A stretch of 64,000 nucleotides of DNA from Gloeopeniophorella convolvens (GCA_022496205.1 WTXD01000017.1:62001-126000), one strand, 5' to 3'. Shown: positions 21,210-35,380, counted from the first letter of the stretch. Numbers and translations are program-made. Notes: generated by a model from the sequence alone, not told the origin.

Positions 21210-23990
21210 ATGGGCTCCCTCAAAACACCTTTGGACAAGTCCAACTTTGATGAGTATACGCGCAGCTTCAGGCGGCGCGCTCAAGGCGACCAAACATGCG
21301 GCGGGACTCCCGGCCGACCTGGCCTTCCACCGCTCTGTGGACTCAGACCTGGCCAAGGACCTCGAAGCCAGCTCGAGCAAGGTCCTGTCGCTCACGAATA
21401 TGCTACTCGACCTCGCATCGACGATTGGGGGCTCAAGAGTGCAAAGGACAAGGGCAAGGCACGCCTGCGGGACGAGGACGATTTCATCGACCGCTTCGGG
21501 GCGCTGATCGTAGAGCCCATGGACCAGTTGCTCGAGCGCGCAGTGCGTAGTGCGCCACACATATGTGCCTTGCTCTTACCTTACCAAGGATATCGCGCTC
21601 GACCAATTCTCCGGCAGGACGAAGGCCCCTGCGATCGCGATTAACCCTCCCGAGCCCAAGAAGAAGCCTGCTCCATCGGGCCGGCAGGAGCCCGTCATCC
21701 AGCACGCTGCACATCTTCCGAAGCCTCAGCTAAAGTTCAAACGGAAGGTGGACAACGCGAACGGCCTCGTGTGGCAACCGTCCTTGCGGCACAAGTTCAA
21801 CGCGCAAGTGCCGCTAGGGTACACCTTCCAGCCCGAAAGCACTGTGGACGATCCAGAGCGCACCTTGTATGTCTTGCTTTCTGCACTGAGGCCCGCCGTT
21901 GTCTTTACGGTCTGTGCAGGTCACCACATCCATATCGCTACGAAATCCAACACCTTTCCTACCCGACGCGCATGTTCCAGTCCCAGCCTCCCGTTCCTTT
22001 CAGACCCTTTGAAGAGACCCCATTCACCTGGGTCACAACCCGGGAGCAGTTGACTGAGATGATCAACAAACTTCGCCGCGCTCAGGAGATAGCCATCGAC
22101 TTGGAGTACCACAGCTATCGCACGTTTGGCGGCTTTGTGTGCTTGATGCAGATCAGCACGCGCGAGGAGGACTGGGTCGTGGATGTCTTTGAGCTTCGGG
22201 AAGAGCTGGAAGACCTCAATGAGGTGTTCACGAACCCAAATATTGTCAAAGTAGGTCTCCTTCTTGATCGCTCACCGCAAGCGACTGACATGGAGCAGGT
22301 TCTACATGGCGCAGAGAGCGATGTGGTCTGGCTTCAGCAAGATTTCAACCTCTACTTGGTAAACATGTTCGACACCTTCCACGCATCAAAAGTACTCGAT
22401 TTCCCTCGACATGGACTCGCGACACTCCTCGAAATGTACTGCGACTTCTCGCCAGATAAGCGCTATCAACTCGCAGACTGGCGGGTCCGGTACGTCTCCA
22501 CGACCTGCCCCATGCACATCCTAGTCACGCTGCTGCAGACCCCTCTCCGACGAGATGCTCAAATACGCCCGCGCCGATACCCACTTCCTCCTCTACGTGT
22601 ACGACAACCTGCGCAACGCGCTCCTCGACCGCGCCATCTCGCGCGCCGCATCGCCGACGAGCCGCGCGGGCTCGCCTACGGCACCAGACATGTTCGTGCG
22701 TGAGGTGCTCTCGCGCTCCGCAGAGACGGCGCTACGTACGTACACGCCCGAGATATACGACGAAGAGAGCGGGGCCGGCCCCGGCGGATGGGACACGCTC
22801 GCGCGGCGCTGGAACAAGCCGATGCTCGGTGCAGACGCTCCGCGCAGCGTCGCGCGTGAGGTGTTCCGCGCTGCGCATGCGTGGCGCGACCGTGTCGCGC
22901 GCGAGGAGGACGAGAGCACAGGGTAAGCCGGCCTCTTTGGCTCTCTTCGCGCATGCTGATGTGCGCTGCAGGTACGTCCTGGCCAACCGGCTCGTGTTCA
23001 AGCTCGCGGAGCAGCCGCCGGCGGACATGGCTGCGCTGCTGCATGCGTTTCCCTCGACGCCGCCCGTCGTGCGGCGCCGCGCCAAGGAGCTGCTCGACGC
23101 CATTCGCGAGGCGGTGAGGCGGGGCATGAACGCCCTGTAGAGGCAGCCAAGCCGACTACCCCTGCGGCCGCGGCTGAACCGGAGCTAGTCAAGATGGAGG
23201 TCGACGCGCTCCAGAACCCCACCGACTCTTGCGCCGTCGAATCTTGGTCGCGCGATCAAGAGCTCCCTACTGCGTCAACATCGGCCCTGTTCGGCAGCAC
23301 GCCGTCGAAGCTCCCCGCCCGCATCGGCCTATGCAACCTCGCAGAGCGCCTTTTCGGCTCCGCGCGCAAGCCTGCGGCTCAAGCTCGACTGGCACTGCAA
23401 AGACCCGCTTTGAGGACGTCGTGAACCGGATACACAGCGCGCTGGTGATTGCGCCCACGGTGCCCAAGGCACTAGCAGCAGCACCGACAATTACCGCCAC
23501 GGCTACGACGACGACGGCGACGACGACAAACGTTACCGACGACGTCAAGGCGACGCCCCTTGTCGGCGCAACCGCCGAGGTCCCGTTCGTCCCGGCGCAC
23601 CAGCGCCAAGCGGCGAAACAAGAGGTCGTTGAGGACGCGCTGGTTGTCGTCGGGCAGCGTCAGAAGAAGCGCAAGCGCCAGAAGAAGGCTGACGGCGCGA
23701 GCGAGAAGGCTGAGCCCGTGGAGGACATTGTGCCGTTCGACTTTGCGAGCGCGCCGAACATCCTGGACGACGGGGGCGAGCGCGTCGAGGAGGACAGCCG
23801 TGCAGGCAAGAAAAAGAGGCAGAAGAGGACAGGCGGAGGTGCGTTGTGTTTTCATCGGGTTTTGTCTGGGTGTGGGTTGGTGATATTGATGGCGCTCGCA
23901 GGTGCGGTGGACCGGGGAGGCTTCGCGCCTGCGCCAAAGGACCGGAGGGAGGTGAAGAGCGGGAACGTCACACACTCGTTCCGCTCGTGA
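21210..23990 (+). CDS. Exosome 3'-5' exoribonuclease Rrp6 (frame broken at several points)
   Basis: The full domain order of Rrp6 can be read. An N-terminal PMC2NT region starts MGSLKTPLDKSNFDEYTRSF. The DEDD-Y nuclease has AIDLEYHSYR (Exo I), LHGAESDVVWLQQDF (Exo II) and YARADTHFLLY (Exo III, Tyr-x3-Asp). An HRDC domain ends RRAKELLDAIREA, and a basic tail ends APKDRREVKSGNVTHSFRS. Good introns lie at about 21550, 21870, 22252, 22491, 22925 and 23840. Rrp6 trims and degrades RNA with the nuclear exosome. The frame is broken near 21272, near 21426 (in a G run), near 23135 (premature TAG after the HRDC) and at least once in 23310-23390. Protein similarity continues across each break, so these look like single-base indels. 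They may be sequence errors or recent decay. Confidence 0.85.
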
Positions 23991-24443
23991 GGGCGTCGTC
24001 GTCTCTTTGTATCGGGTGTTATGTTCTTTGTAGAGCCGCCGCCTACTTTTTTGGTTTTTGGCGCGCGCATCTCCATACACGAGGTGAACCCATGAGACAT
24101 GTGTAGGCCGCTCCAGCTTTGAATTGTGCTGTGCATCTCCTTCGGCGAGGGGACTCGGCCACAGCGAGCGCTCGGTAAGCAGGCGCGATCGACCCAGGCG
24201 CACCGCAACTTGCTCCTCCGAGTCCGAGCCACGAGCGGATCTTTACATTCGACGACGCACTTGAACATATCGCCTCATCTACTGTACTAGTACAGGCCTC
24301 AGCTTCGACGCGCGCCCATCTGCCATCTAACGGCATCCCGACTTCGCAGACGCTTGCCAGCTGCATCACCTGAACAATATCATGACAACCACCCTTCGCT
24401 GTTATATCAGGGCAAACGACCGTCGACCCGCCCAAAACCTTCG
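23991..24443. other. Intergenic region upstream of the EF-hand/ZZ gene
   Basis: No coding sequence seen. It presumably holds the terminator of Rrp6 and the promoter of the next gene, but no clear TATA box was found. Confidence 0.5.
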
Positions 24444-27400
24444 ATGGCGCCTTTCTCACGTCTCGTCAAGAAGCTAGGCCGCCACAGCAGCGACAGCGAG
24501 CACGGCTCGGCCGACGAAAGCGACTCCGGAATGCATGCGGCGAGCGAGTCCAGTGGCTCTGGCGCGAAGCACAAGCGCAAGAAGTCGTCCATGGCGCGCG
24601 AGGCGTCTGAGTCGTCTACCGTTTCGCATTCTTTGCCCCCTGGGGATGAAGCAGCGTCGCCGCCTATGCCCGTGCCGGGGCCATCGATGCATGTGCCTAT
24701 GCCTGCCAGCGGGGACGCGGTGATCTCCTTTTCCGATCCCAGGACGTCACCTTCCCCAACTCCACTCCCTGCACTTGCTGCTCAAGATGGGCTCACGGTC
24801 ACGCTCGCGGCAACGTGGGATATGGTGAAGGATGGCGCGAGGACATCGGACGCCGGCGCGGACAGAGCTCTCAATGTCATCGGTGCGCACTGCCATCTTC
24901 TGCCATCCTGCTGTGTCTCTGATGGCCTGTATCATTCGTGCGTAGGCGACAACGTCAGCGTACTCCAAGGTGCCGTGACATCATTCATGCCGATGGCGCC
25001 AGTCGCGGCTGCAGCGCTCAGCGCCGTCGTGCAGACGGACCTGGGCAAGTCCGTGCAGGATGGGATCGAGCACTTTTTCGAGGGCATGCCTGTTCTCATG
25101 AACGCACTCGACGCTGTCGCCGGCTTGCATCCATTCGTTGGAGGTACGTGAGAGCAATATGTGCTGTTGGCGTTCGCTAATCGTCGGTGTAGTTGTGGTC
25201 ATGGCATTCAAGGCGGTGTACACGCTCGAGCTGAAGCGCCGGGATAACGAGAAGAAGATCATTGCACTTTACGTCGAGATGAAAGACATGATGGGTGTTC
25301 TCTTGCAGTGCGTCGGCGTTTGCCCATGAAGCCCGGATCTGCATTGACCCTTTGTCTAGGCTTCGCGATGTGCGCGATGATGAGGTGGTGGCCCCGGGTC
25401 AAGTGTCGCTCGAAGATCGCTTGGGATCGCTCGTCTCTCGCACTGCAGACGACATCAAGCAATGCTCCAACGCATGTGATACCTATGCCAAGAAGAAACT
25501 TCTAGCCAAAGTTTTCCAGGGGCCCATGTGGGATGCGAAGCTTCTCAGCTTTGTGTCACTCTTCACGAAGCGGCGCACCGATTTCGAGTTCGCCTCTCGA
25601 TCCATACTTCGCTGGGTGTCGACAAAGCGAATGTCAAGCTCGACACGTGGACATGACGACAAAGGCCTCGATGACAAGTTCGTGCTCCGGTGATATTGCG
25701 ATCGACAACTGACCCTCACTGATCTCCGCCGCAGGATGAACATCATGCTCTCCCTGTTCAGCAGTTCGTGTCCCCGGAGCAACGTCAACTGACGGAAGTC
25801 GTAGCTGCGCGCGGCGGCGTCAAGGCGTTCCGGGACGACGACAAGGCGCTGAGGAGCTTGAGGCCATGCTCCCCCGCCCACCCGGGAGTCCCGCCGCCGG
25901 TGACGGCCCACGTGGGACGCGATCACCGCCTGGTGGCGGGCGGAGCCGTCGGAGGAGCTGTTCGAGGATCCGCAGAGTGCGATGAGCGCAACCTGGTGGT
26001 GTTCACGCGCAAGTTCGAGGTGCAGAAGCGTCAGATCATTGACGAGCTCACGTTCGTTGTGAAGCGCGAGTCGGACCGCATCGTGCAGGAGGTCAAGACA
26101 GGTCCGCACGACCGCGTGCGCGACCAGGTACGCCTTGTCTTCGCTGCAGATTCGTGCAAACACTCATAACCTCTACAGACTATCCATGAGATCTGGAAAG
26201 AAATGGTGCGTGTTGTGAGACCTTTTGCTGTGTGCAACGACTAGATTTCGGGCTTGTAGGCTTGGCGCGGCAACGTCAAAGCGCGTCACTTTGTCCTTGC
26301 GCTGCGGGACCACTTCCTCGACAAGATAGGCGAGGGGCATGGCAGTACTGCGACGTCCATACACGAATCGCTCGACCCGGATGCGTGGGCCATTGCATAT
26401 ATTGACGTGCTGCACCTGCAACCGATCATGGAGGCGTTTGACGACGACGCGTCTGGCTTCATCACTATCACGGAGATGAATCGCTTCACCAGGTCGCGGC
26501 CACTCAACTGGAGGTGCGTATCCCAGCACGCTGTTTGCTGAGAAGCTGACACCGCCTCTCCGTCAGTCTGCCGCACTGGGTCGCATATTGGGCGGCTGGT
26601 GAGTCCAGTCTACGAGGGACTTTGGCACGATGTTCATTTGTCCTCAGGCTGGCATGTGTCTGTTGTTGACTATGCTGAGAAGATTGAGGCATTATTCGCA
26701 AAGATGGACGGAATCAATTCTGAGATCCTTGCTCCAAACCGGGAGTTTGTCGTCCAACACCAGAATCTCGTGTTCCACAACATCTACCCTCTGACAGTAG
26801 GCGTCGCCCGGCCGCCTCCCGAGATGCATCCAAAGTTCACAGAGTACATTCAAGCTGAGGAGGCACGGCTCGCGACCAACCTCAAGGCTGTGGACTATGT
26901 CATTGACGGCGTCGACACTCTGAAGCTGGTCACGGGAGAAGGGCGCGTAGAAAAGGTATTCCGTAACTCGGGCTCCGGATAGCCCATGGTTGAATCTCCT
27001 TCGGCAGACGCTATTCCCGCTCCTGTATCTCTTGCTGAAGCACCATTTTGAAATCATGCGTATCGCGCGGAAGAAGATCCTCCATGGCGACGAGCTCAAT
27101 GCAAACGCAAACACTTTGAGCATCGTAATATATGCTATGAATGAGCGGATCCGCGATCTCACCAGTGCGTATGCACGCGTTGGTTTGTATTTGATAGCTA
27201 ACAGTAAGCTCTTACCGCAGACATTTTCCAACAACAGAAGCAGAATCCGGAACGGCACTTCAAGAGCTTTGCCTTCGGCATGGTTTGTGGACCCTATCTC
27301 GCTAGACCTGTATAGCTCATAAGACTGTCACAGTTCCAGCACTTGGCAAAGCCTGAAGATCTCTGGATGACCAATCAAATGAGGGAGTTAGATTCCCCGA

Positions 27401-29162
27401 TAACGCCTTACAATGATGAATACGAACAGCAAGATGTGAAGATAGAGGATGTGCTGAAATATCCGTCTAAGGACGAGGTCACGCTAGCTGAGTGGGTGTA
27501 CGATGGTCATCCCATCGACGAAGTCCCTTCAACAGGAGGAATTCCGTCACCTCTGAAGCATATGTATGCTTATCGTGTACCTTCCATATTCTCCGTTAAC
27601 CCGAGTGCGCAGCGTTGGCCATTGGAATGGCTACTACTTCAATGCTGAAGGCGCTTTCGAGACTGAAGGACACGACACAATGATCTCGATTGTTCTGCAG
27701 CCCTCTGGAGAGGACGCACACGAATTCAAGGGCACCGCTCTGTCGAACCGGGGAACCTACACGCTGACTGGAACATGGTCACAAGACGCAGACGAACTGA
27801 TACACGTGGAGATGAAATTGATGATACCCACGGCCGCGGAAACATCCTATCCCCTCTATTTCAACGGCCACTTCGAGCCCGAAAAGCCCGCGCTCGTCGG
27901 TATTTGGGGCATGACGCCAGACCCTCTAGATTTCAGCGGCCAGATGGAGTGGCGCAAGATCCCGGCCTACTACTACCCGCACTACCCATCGCAGCAGGCA
28001 CGTGCGCAGAACAAGGCAAAGGCGCTCTGGGCCTTCGCGATCTCCGCCGTGCTTGAGGACGTGCGCCGGGCCCGATGGGTGTGGCCCTACTTCAAGGAGC
28101 GCGGCGACCGCCGTAGACGATTCGTCGAACTGCTCGTGCGGTTTTTGTATTTCGGCGAGCCGCTGGGCGGGGAAGAGGACCAAGAGCTCGCGCGCATCGC
28201 GCACAACTTCACGCCTGCAGACGCGTGTTTCTACCATTCGATCACGGTCCGCATCCGCGCAAATACCTACTTACACGGGTGCGTCTTGGTTCATTTACGT
28301 GCGCCGCGCTATCGCATGCTGAGAATGACACTGCAGCGGCGTCTGGTGCGACTCCTGCCGCGGCACCATCGGCGGCGTGCGGAACATGTGCATGGACTGC
28401 ACATCGAATGGCATGTGGGGTTCGGTGGATCTGGACGATTCACCAACATGTCTCGCTCTGGAGGAGGTGCACCATGGAGAGGAGGTGATTCCTCACAAGT
28501 CGACGCATCGCCTGTTGAGGATGCACACTCCCGTCACGACACGTCAGACAGGACCAGTATACAAGGCAGCGAAGAGAGCGTTGGAGAAGGTCGCGCCGGT
28601 GTGCGCGAGGTTGGCAGCGCGGAACAAGGACAGCCATGGGGTGCTGGCGCCGCCTGACTCGAGTAATGCACCGGATGCGCATGCACCTGCCGAAAGCTCT
28701 GTTCAAGAAACGCCACAGGCAGAAACAGCCGCCAGCCAAGACGATGATGTGCCGACGTGCGGCAGGTGCAAGAAGCCAGTTAGCCTCCCTTGCTGGTACT
28801 GCATCTTCTGCGAAGGTCTTTGTCTCCCCAACTTTGGTTTTCCCGCGTAAAGCTCACCCCTTGTCGCCATAGATGACCTCTACATCTGTGCTTCCTGCGA
28901 AGTAGAGGGTGCGCCTGACCTCGAGCGCGCTTCCGGAAGACATACAGAAGACCACCATCTCGTGCGTTGCCAAGAGCCCAGTGAAGAAGAGAAGGCCGCC
29001 ACCACCGAGCAGAGGTTAGCCTTATTGGAACAGCGCTTCGATGACATGCGGGGTACGATGGATACGCGATTCAACGAGCTCGCGGGTCGGATTGGGCAGA
29101 TAGAGGTGTTGCTGCGCCGGCTGGCCGAGGTCCATCTGACTCCGCCACCACATGTGGCATAA
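24444..29162 (+). CDS. Large EF-hand and ZZ-zinc-finger protein (frame broken)
   Basis: This is a long multi-exon gene. The N-terminus (MAPFSRLVKKLGRHSS) leads into a Ser-rich disordered stretch, then helical repeats. One canonical EF-hand loop, DDDASGFITITE, is encoded at 26440-26475. Next come about 600 helical residues, including WVYDGHPIDEVPSTGG and a beta-rich block. A ZZ-type finger follows (GGVWCDSCRGTIGGVRNMC and the following MDC), then a linker, a second ZZ-like finger (CGRCKKPVSLPCWYCIFCE ... YICASCE ... HHLVRC), and a short C-terminal coiled coil. This architecture suggests a Ca2+-responsive scaffold; function is unknown. Between about 25595 and 25980 the reading frame changes about six times while similarity to a plausible continuous protein persists. 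The gene is thus either mis-sequenced there or decaying. Confidence 0.68.
26440..26475 (+). other. EF-hand Ca2+-binding loop
   Basis: Twelve-residue loop DDDASGFITITE: acidic at 1 and 3, Ser at 5, Gly at 6, Ile at 8 and Glu at 12, all as in a functional loop. Confidence 0.75.
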
Positions 29163-29653
29163 ACACGCCCTTGTACTCTGGAATGTACTCTACATACTCT
29201 ACATACCTGATATCGATTTTCAATCCCAACTCCTTTCCTCTCGCCGGTGACATCAATGCGCCACCGAGCTCAGTGCCAAGCTGTCAGTGGGCACCCTTGG
29301 CGGATGTTACATAAGCCGTCGAATGTTGGACCCGGTTCGGTCCGCGCGCCGAATGCGGAGAGAGCTCATTGGAGATCTACTGGGTCCCCATCTGGTCTAT
29401 ACGCCTCGGTCGCCTCTCCAGATTCGCTGAACCACGCTTCCTCGGCCTTGCTATTCGAGGGAAACAAGGCCAGAGGGCGGGATGGTCCATGTCAAGGCGC
29501 GGTACCCACTGAAACACCCCTAGGTAAGATCCGAATCGCACAAACGTCTGCATACCTCACACTTGGGGCGGTCGGTTTGAAGCAACATCCCCAAAAAGAT
29601 AGTCTGGGCATCATCGGGACAGTCCCGTCATCCATCCCTTCTCTGGCACACCC
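29163..29653. other. Intergenic region
   Basis: No gene supported. A frame at 29247-29813 crosses the start of the next gene in another register and lacks conserved features. Confidence 0.5.
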
Positions 29654-30855
29654 ATGCTCGACACCTCGTCAAGCCTCTCATCTCCGTCCAGCTTGGGCTC
29701 AAGGAGCCCTGACTCCTCGGCGAGCGTCGCGACGTGGGAGTCAGAGCCGCAGGACGACCATGAGTTTGGGCACCCGTTGCAGAGGATGGTCCCTGTCGAG
29801 GATGTGGAGCTGAGTGTGGAACAGACGCCGTTCCGGGAGCTCTACAGGATGCCGACTTCGCAGTCGTCGTCCACGGCGTCGCACTTGTTCTACGTGTGAG
29901 TTGTCCTCCCTCCTCCGAGGAGCTCAGCGCTCATCTCCATTTATAGTGATTTTGAGACAGTAGTCGACGAGTACCTGTCCCACTACAAGGACACGGATAC
30001 GCAGGAGTTGGTCAGTGGTACCGTTACGTCATGGATATCATATGCTCATGACTTCATGCCATTGCAGGTCTTCGTCGAAGCGGACTCGAGCTGCTCTTCG
30101 GGGGTACCGACATCTCTTATCTTGCGCCGCGTGAAGCGCCATAGCACCGAGTTGAAGCTGCTCGAGGCGCTCAACCTCGACGAAGTACGGAACGACCCGT
30201 GGAACTCCGCACCGCGTCTGCTGCACTCGGCAGAGCGTGGAGATGACGTCGTCCTGTGCTTCGAGCGGCTCTTCGACTGTGACGAACCGCCGTTGCAGAC
30301 AGTCGCAAACGTCATCGACTACATTCGCCAGGCGCTCGAGGTACGCCGTCCACGCACATCGGACCGACATCCGCAGTGCTCATCCGTGCCCTGCGCAGGG
30401 TCTGTGCTTCCTCCACGAGCACAAGATCGCGCATTTTGCGTATGGCGATCCAAACGGCGTCATGATGGACATCGGACGCCCGAGCCCGGCGGGCTTTGAC
30501 CGCACCAGGTTGCCCGTGCGGTATTACCGCGTCAATTTCGCGCACGCACAGCAGTTACCGCGCGACACGGACCCGCGGCACGCGAGCTTCCGCCGCGACG
30601 TGCGGGACTGCGGTTCGATGTTCCAGATGCTCAGCGACGAGGTGCGCTCGTTCTGCCCGTTAGAGCAGCACATGGGCCGCTGACAGCTGGCGATGCGCAC
30701 AGGTCCCGAAGATTGGCGGAAAGCTCCGCTCCCTCGTCGTCGCGATGACCGGTGGCGAATATGGCGCTGAGGACGCGCGCAAGCTGTTTGACGCACTTTG
30801 CAAGGGGATTGACGCGTCAACATACGACGCGCCCCTTGTGCCGTCGAACCTTTGA
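29654..30855 (+). CDS. Protein kinase-like protein, probable pseudokinase
   Basis: Five exons (29654-29895, 29947-30010, 30068-30340, 30399-30641, 30703-30855) encode 324 aa. A Ser-rich N-terminus is followed by a kinase-like C-lobe: the helix DYIRQALEGLCFLHEHKIAH leads into a catalytic-loop region HFAYGDPNGVMMD. This resembles a kinase group common in Agaricomycetes, where the loop reads roughly HRDxxxxNxMMD. Here the HRD motif is HFA, so the catalytic Asp is missing although the loop Asn and the MMD motif remain. No glycine-rich loop or VAIK motif is evident in the N-lobe. A regulatory or decayed role is likely. The gene lies just upstream of the MnP duplication, and a piece of it reappears at 34206-34285. 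Confidence 0.6.
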
Positions 30856-32012
30856 TCATGAGATGCGTTCCCGCATCTCCCTCAACGAACTTTCACCATT
30901 TGCTCATATTGCTGTCTTCTGTACCAAAGCTCATTGTAATGTCGTGACCACGTATCCTTCGTTGTACGCCGCAGTATCTGATATCTTTTACGAATTTCAA
31001 TCTGGGTTGAAGCATATCTACTTCTTTTCATGTAGCTATATTATCTCCTGTGAGCGTGAGCTCGGGGCACAAATCTTGCAGCACGTGCATGCATTTTCCT
31101 GGGCGGGTGCTTGCGGCCGCGCGATAACAGACGGCATTGCTCGCTTCGCATCGTGGCGTTCTCGTTCTTTCTCTTCGACGATGAATTGAGTGTTACTCGA
31201 CGGGCACACGGGTCACCAGTTATGCTTTTGAAGTGAGTTTTGTCCCAAGCCGAAAGTTGGGTGGGGAACGCACCGGATGATCACGTGGCAGGAGCGTCAG
31301 CTATTCTCGGAAAATCTCCCACGGAATACCGGCACCGAGTCGCCTGCCTCCCACGGCTTGTCCCAATCACCCATCATTATTCTCACCTAGAGAGCCCAGA
31401 TGACGGTCGCCCGACAGCAGTGCCTCCACGTCTGCAGCGGCTGCAGTTCCTCCTTTGAAAAGCCATTTCAATGCCAAGCCCCGCTTGCCTACGGTCTTGC
31501 CACATATGGCAGGTTGACTGCTCTGTCGATCCTCGCTGTCTTCGTAGAACTTAAAATAACCTTGCTATTGTGGCGTTACCGCAACATACCTTTCCTTCCA
31601 CATTCTTTATTGCTCGTGTATCCTAGATGGCCCGGTACCACTGCTGAGGTCTCATGCAATCCTGGCCCCATGTGGGCATCAACCTAGATCGCTATAGTTC
31701 TCACGGCACCGCTATTTTCTTGCGACCTTCCGTGTAGGCCCGATCCCTTGGCCAGGGTAACGACTCTGGTTCATTGGAATGCATCGAGGTGCCCACATCT
31801 TTTTCCCTTCAAAGTTTTGTCTTGGCCGGACTTTCTGGAGCGAGCCACAGCCTCTCATCAGACCTCTCGCGAGCAGGGCTCCAGCGCTGGGGTAATACAC
31901 ACGCCAACCAGTGAACGACATACTTCAGGTCCTGGCTCAACTTTTTCGATACATTTGATTCCCGTTCTCAATAATCATGGTCATCTCATTGGTGGGGACT
32001 CCCCTGACGGGC

Positions 32013-32019
32013 TGCGCTC
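32013..32019 (+). promoter_or_regulatory. Putative metal response element of MnP copy A
   Basis: TGCGCTC matches TGCRCNC, the metal response element described in manganese peroxidase promoters. It lies 174 bp before the ATG. An inverted CCAAT (ATTGG) lies at 31988-31992. The matching position in copy B also fits the consensus. Confidence 0.45.
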
Positions 32020-32109
32020 CTACAGTCCCGCTCGTTTGGTCTGTACTGTGCAGGTTACTGCAGACACTTTGACGAACTTCCACTGATTGACACTCCGTCA
32101 TTGCTCAGG

Positions 32110-32116
32110 TATAAAA
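32110..32116 (+). promoter_or_regulatory. TATA box of MnP copy A
   Basis: TATAAAA, 77 bp before the ATG; conserved in copy B at the same distance. Confidence 0.75.
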
Positions 32117-32163
32117 GGGCACACTGTAGCACTGAGCGAGGTCAGGACACTCAGGTGCTCTAA

Positions 32164-33655
<1,492 letters not shown>

Positions 33656-34002
33656 ATCCACTCATCCGTTCTCTGAATATCTATCCCCCCTTTTTTTTTT
33701 TCATTCAGGATCGACGTGTTCCACGCTTGTCGGTCTTGGCTATGTTCTCATTCTTTCCTCTGAGCCGGGTTTTTGTACTTTGTCGGGGCTTTGTATCTGG
33801 TGCCCAGTTGGTGAAATATCAATGTGTTCTATTATCTGCACAGCGTCTCTGTGCTCATTAGCATCGCTCGAACCCTGGGATGGTTGCCTGATGTACCCCT
33901 CGTAAGGACCTCGGGCTTCTTTGCCACGCCTAGATCTGCTCGCCTCCGCGCACCGGGCATGGGTGCGTTGGTGATCATACGGAGCTCAGCAAGCGCTGCG
34001 AC
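33656..34002 (+). repeat. 3' flank of MnP copy A
   Basis: This downstream DNA is recognisably related to the 3' flank of copy B (about 37040-37220). One shared landmark reads CTCGGGCTTCT near 33910 and 37150. A poly-T run near 33690 is private to this copy. No gene is present. Confidence 0.55.
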
Positions 34003-34200
34003 GCACCTCGGTGACTCCTGTGTAAGCAGCCCGTTCTCTGGTGGCTTCTTACACTGGCTAATGAGCTGCGCGTAACCCTCCCTCGTAAATAGAAATAGAT
34101 GGTGCCTCTATCTGGAAAATTTCCTTCGTTTCCGAGGTTGGTATATTTTACCCTCATTGGTCTTGACTACTGCGCTCGCGGTCTCCTAAGTTAGATCTTA
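34003..34200 (+). pseudogene. Remnant of a third MnP copy (3' end only)
   Basis: The stretch resembles the last exons of the MnPs plus the 3' UTR. It carries a copy of the penultimate exon end (ACCTCGGTGACTCCTGT), the following intron donor GTAAGCAGCCCG, and a terminal CCCTCCCTCGTAAAT-like exon. It then shares the 3' UTR of copy B up to CTAAGTTAGATCTT. All upstream peroxidase exons are missing. It therefore marks the deleted end of another tandem copy. Confidence 0.65.
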
Positions 34201-34205
34201 GTTGA

Positions 34206-34285
34206 CCCGAACGGCGTTATGATGGACATCGGACGCCGTATCGCGAGTCCAGCGGGCTTTGCGCGGACCCGGTCGCCCATGCGGT
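34206..34285 (+). pseudogene. Displaced fragment of the kinase-like gene
   Basis: About 80 bp match 30451-30530, the catalytic-loop exon of the kinase-like gene, with roughly 80% identity by eye. The shared peptide is PNGVMMDIGR. The fragment is out of context, between the MnP remnant and unit 2, and cannot encode a kinase. Confidence 0.75.
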
Positions 34286-35275
34286 CACTGATTGCCATTG
34301 CTCTGTGTGGGCTCAGGGCACAACCCTTGCAGCACGTGCGTGATATTTTCCCTAGGTGGGCGGCTGCGGCTGCGCAACGACAATTGACTTCGGTCGCATC
34401 GCGACCTGGGAAGAGCTTGGCATCCGCAGCCCTTCTCTCACAAGATCTTGAGTGTCCACCCGACGAGCACATGGATTTTGCATTTACGGCGAATTTTGTC
34501 CCAAGCTCGTCGGAGTTGGATGGAGAACGCACCGACGGATCACGTGGTGGCCGCGTCAGCCTTTCTTGAAAAATCTCCCACGGTATACCGGCACCGAGTC
34601 TCGTGCTTCCCACGGTTGTCCCGGTTGGCCGCCAGGCTCCCACCATTATTCTCACCTGAACGATCCAGACGACGGCGGCCCAACGGTGCCTCTAGGGCTC
34701 CTGTTTGCATCTAGACGTTGACAAGCCCTCTTTTGAAAGGCCATTTCAACGCCAAGCCCCAGTCCTGCCACTTGGCAGGTTGATCGCTCTGTCGATCCTC
34801 GTTGTCTTCGTGGAACTTAGAGGAACCCTGCCATTGTGGCGTCACGCAGTATCGTATCCTTTTCATCCACAGTCTTTGTTCCCCGTGTACTCCGCATGCT
34901 CCGGTACCGTTGCTGCGGTCTCATGTAATTCGGGCCCCACTTGTGGTATCAAAACCTAGATCACTATAGTTCTCACAGCACCGCTATTTTCCTGCGACCC
35001 TCGTGTAGACCCGGTCCCATGGGCAGGGTACCGGCTCTCGCTCCTTGAAATGCGCTGGGGCGCCCGCAAATTTTCTCCTTCCAAGGTCTGTTTTGGCTCT
35101 GGACTTTCGGGAGCGAGCAACAATCTCATCAGACTTCTCGCAAGTAGGGCTCCAGCGCTGGGATAATACACACGCCAACCAGTGAACAGCATGCATCAAG
35201 CCTTGGCTATACTTTCTATTCTCGTTCTCAACAATCTTCGTCCTCTCATTGGCAGGGATCATCTCCCCGGCGGCT

Positions 35276-35282
35276 TGCACCC
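35276..35282 (+). promoter_or_regulatory. Putative metal response element of MnP copy B
   Basis: TGCACCC fits TGCRCNC and lies 181 bp before the ATG, aligned with the element of copy A although the bases differ. An inverted CCAAT at 35248-35252 is also shared. Confidence 0.45.
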
Positions 35283-35380
35283 CTGCGGTCCCGCTCGCAT
35301 AATCTGTACCTTGCAATTTACTGTAGACGCTTTGACGAGTCTCCAACTATCGCTCTCGTCATTCCTTACAGGTTAACAGG

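Noticed and set aside
23141..23990. A separate gene downstream of the Rrp6 HRDC domain.
   Set aside because: The end of this region reads as the basic C-terminal tail of Rrp6, and the intervening peptide continues it in shifted frames. One broken gene explains it better.
33656..34200. An additional peroxidase gene after MnP copy A.
   Set aside because: Only the last ~60 bp of coding sequence and the 3' UTR are present; no haem-binding exons exist, so it is listed as a remnant.
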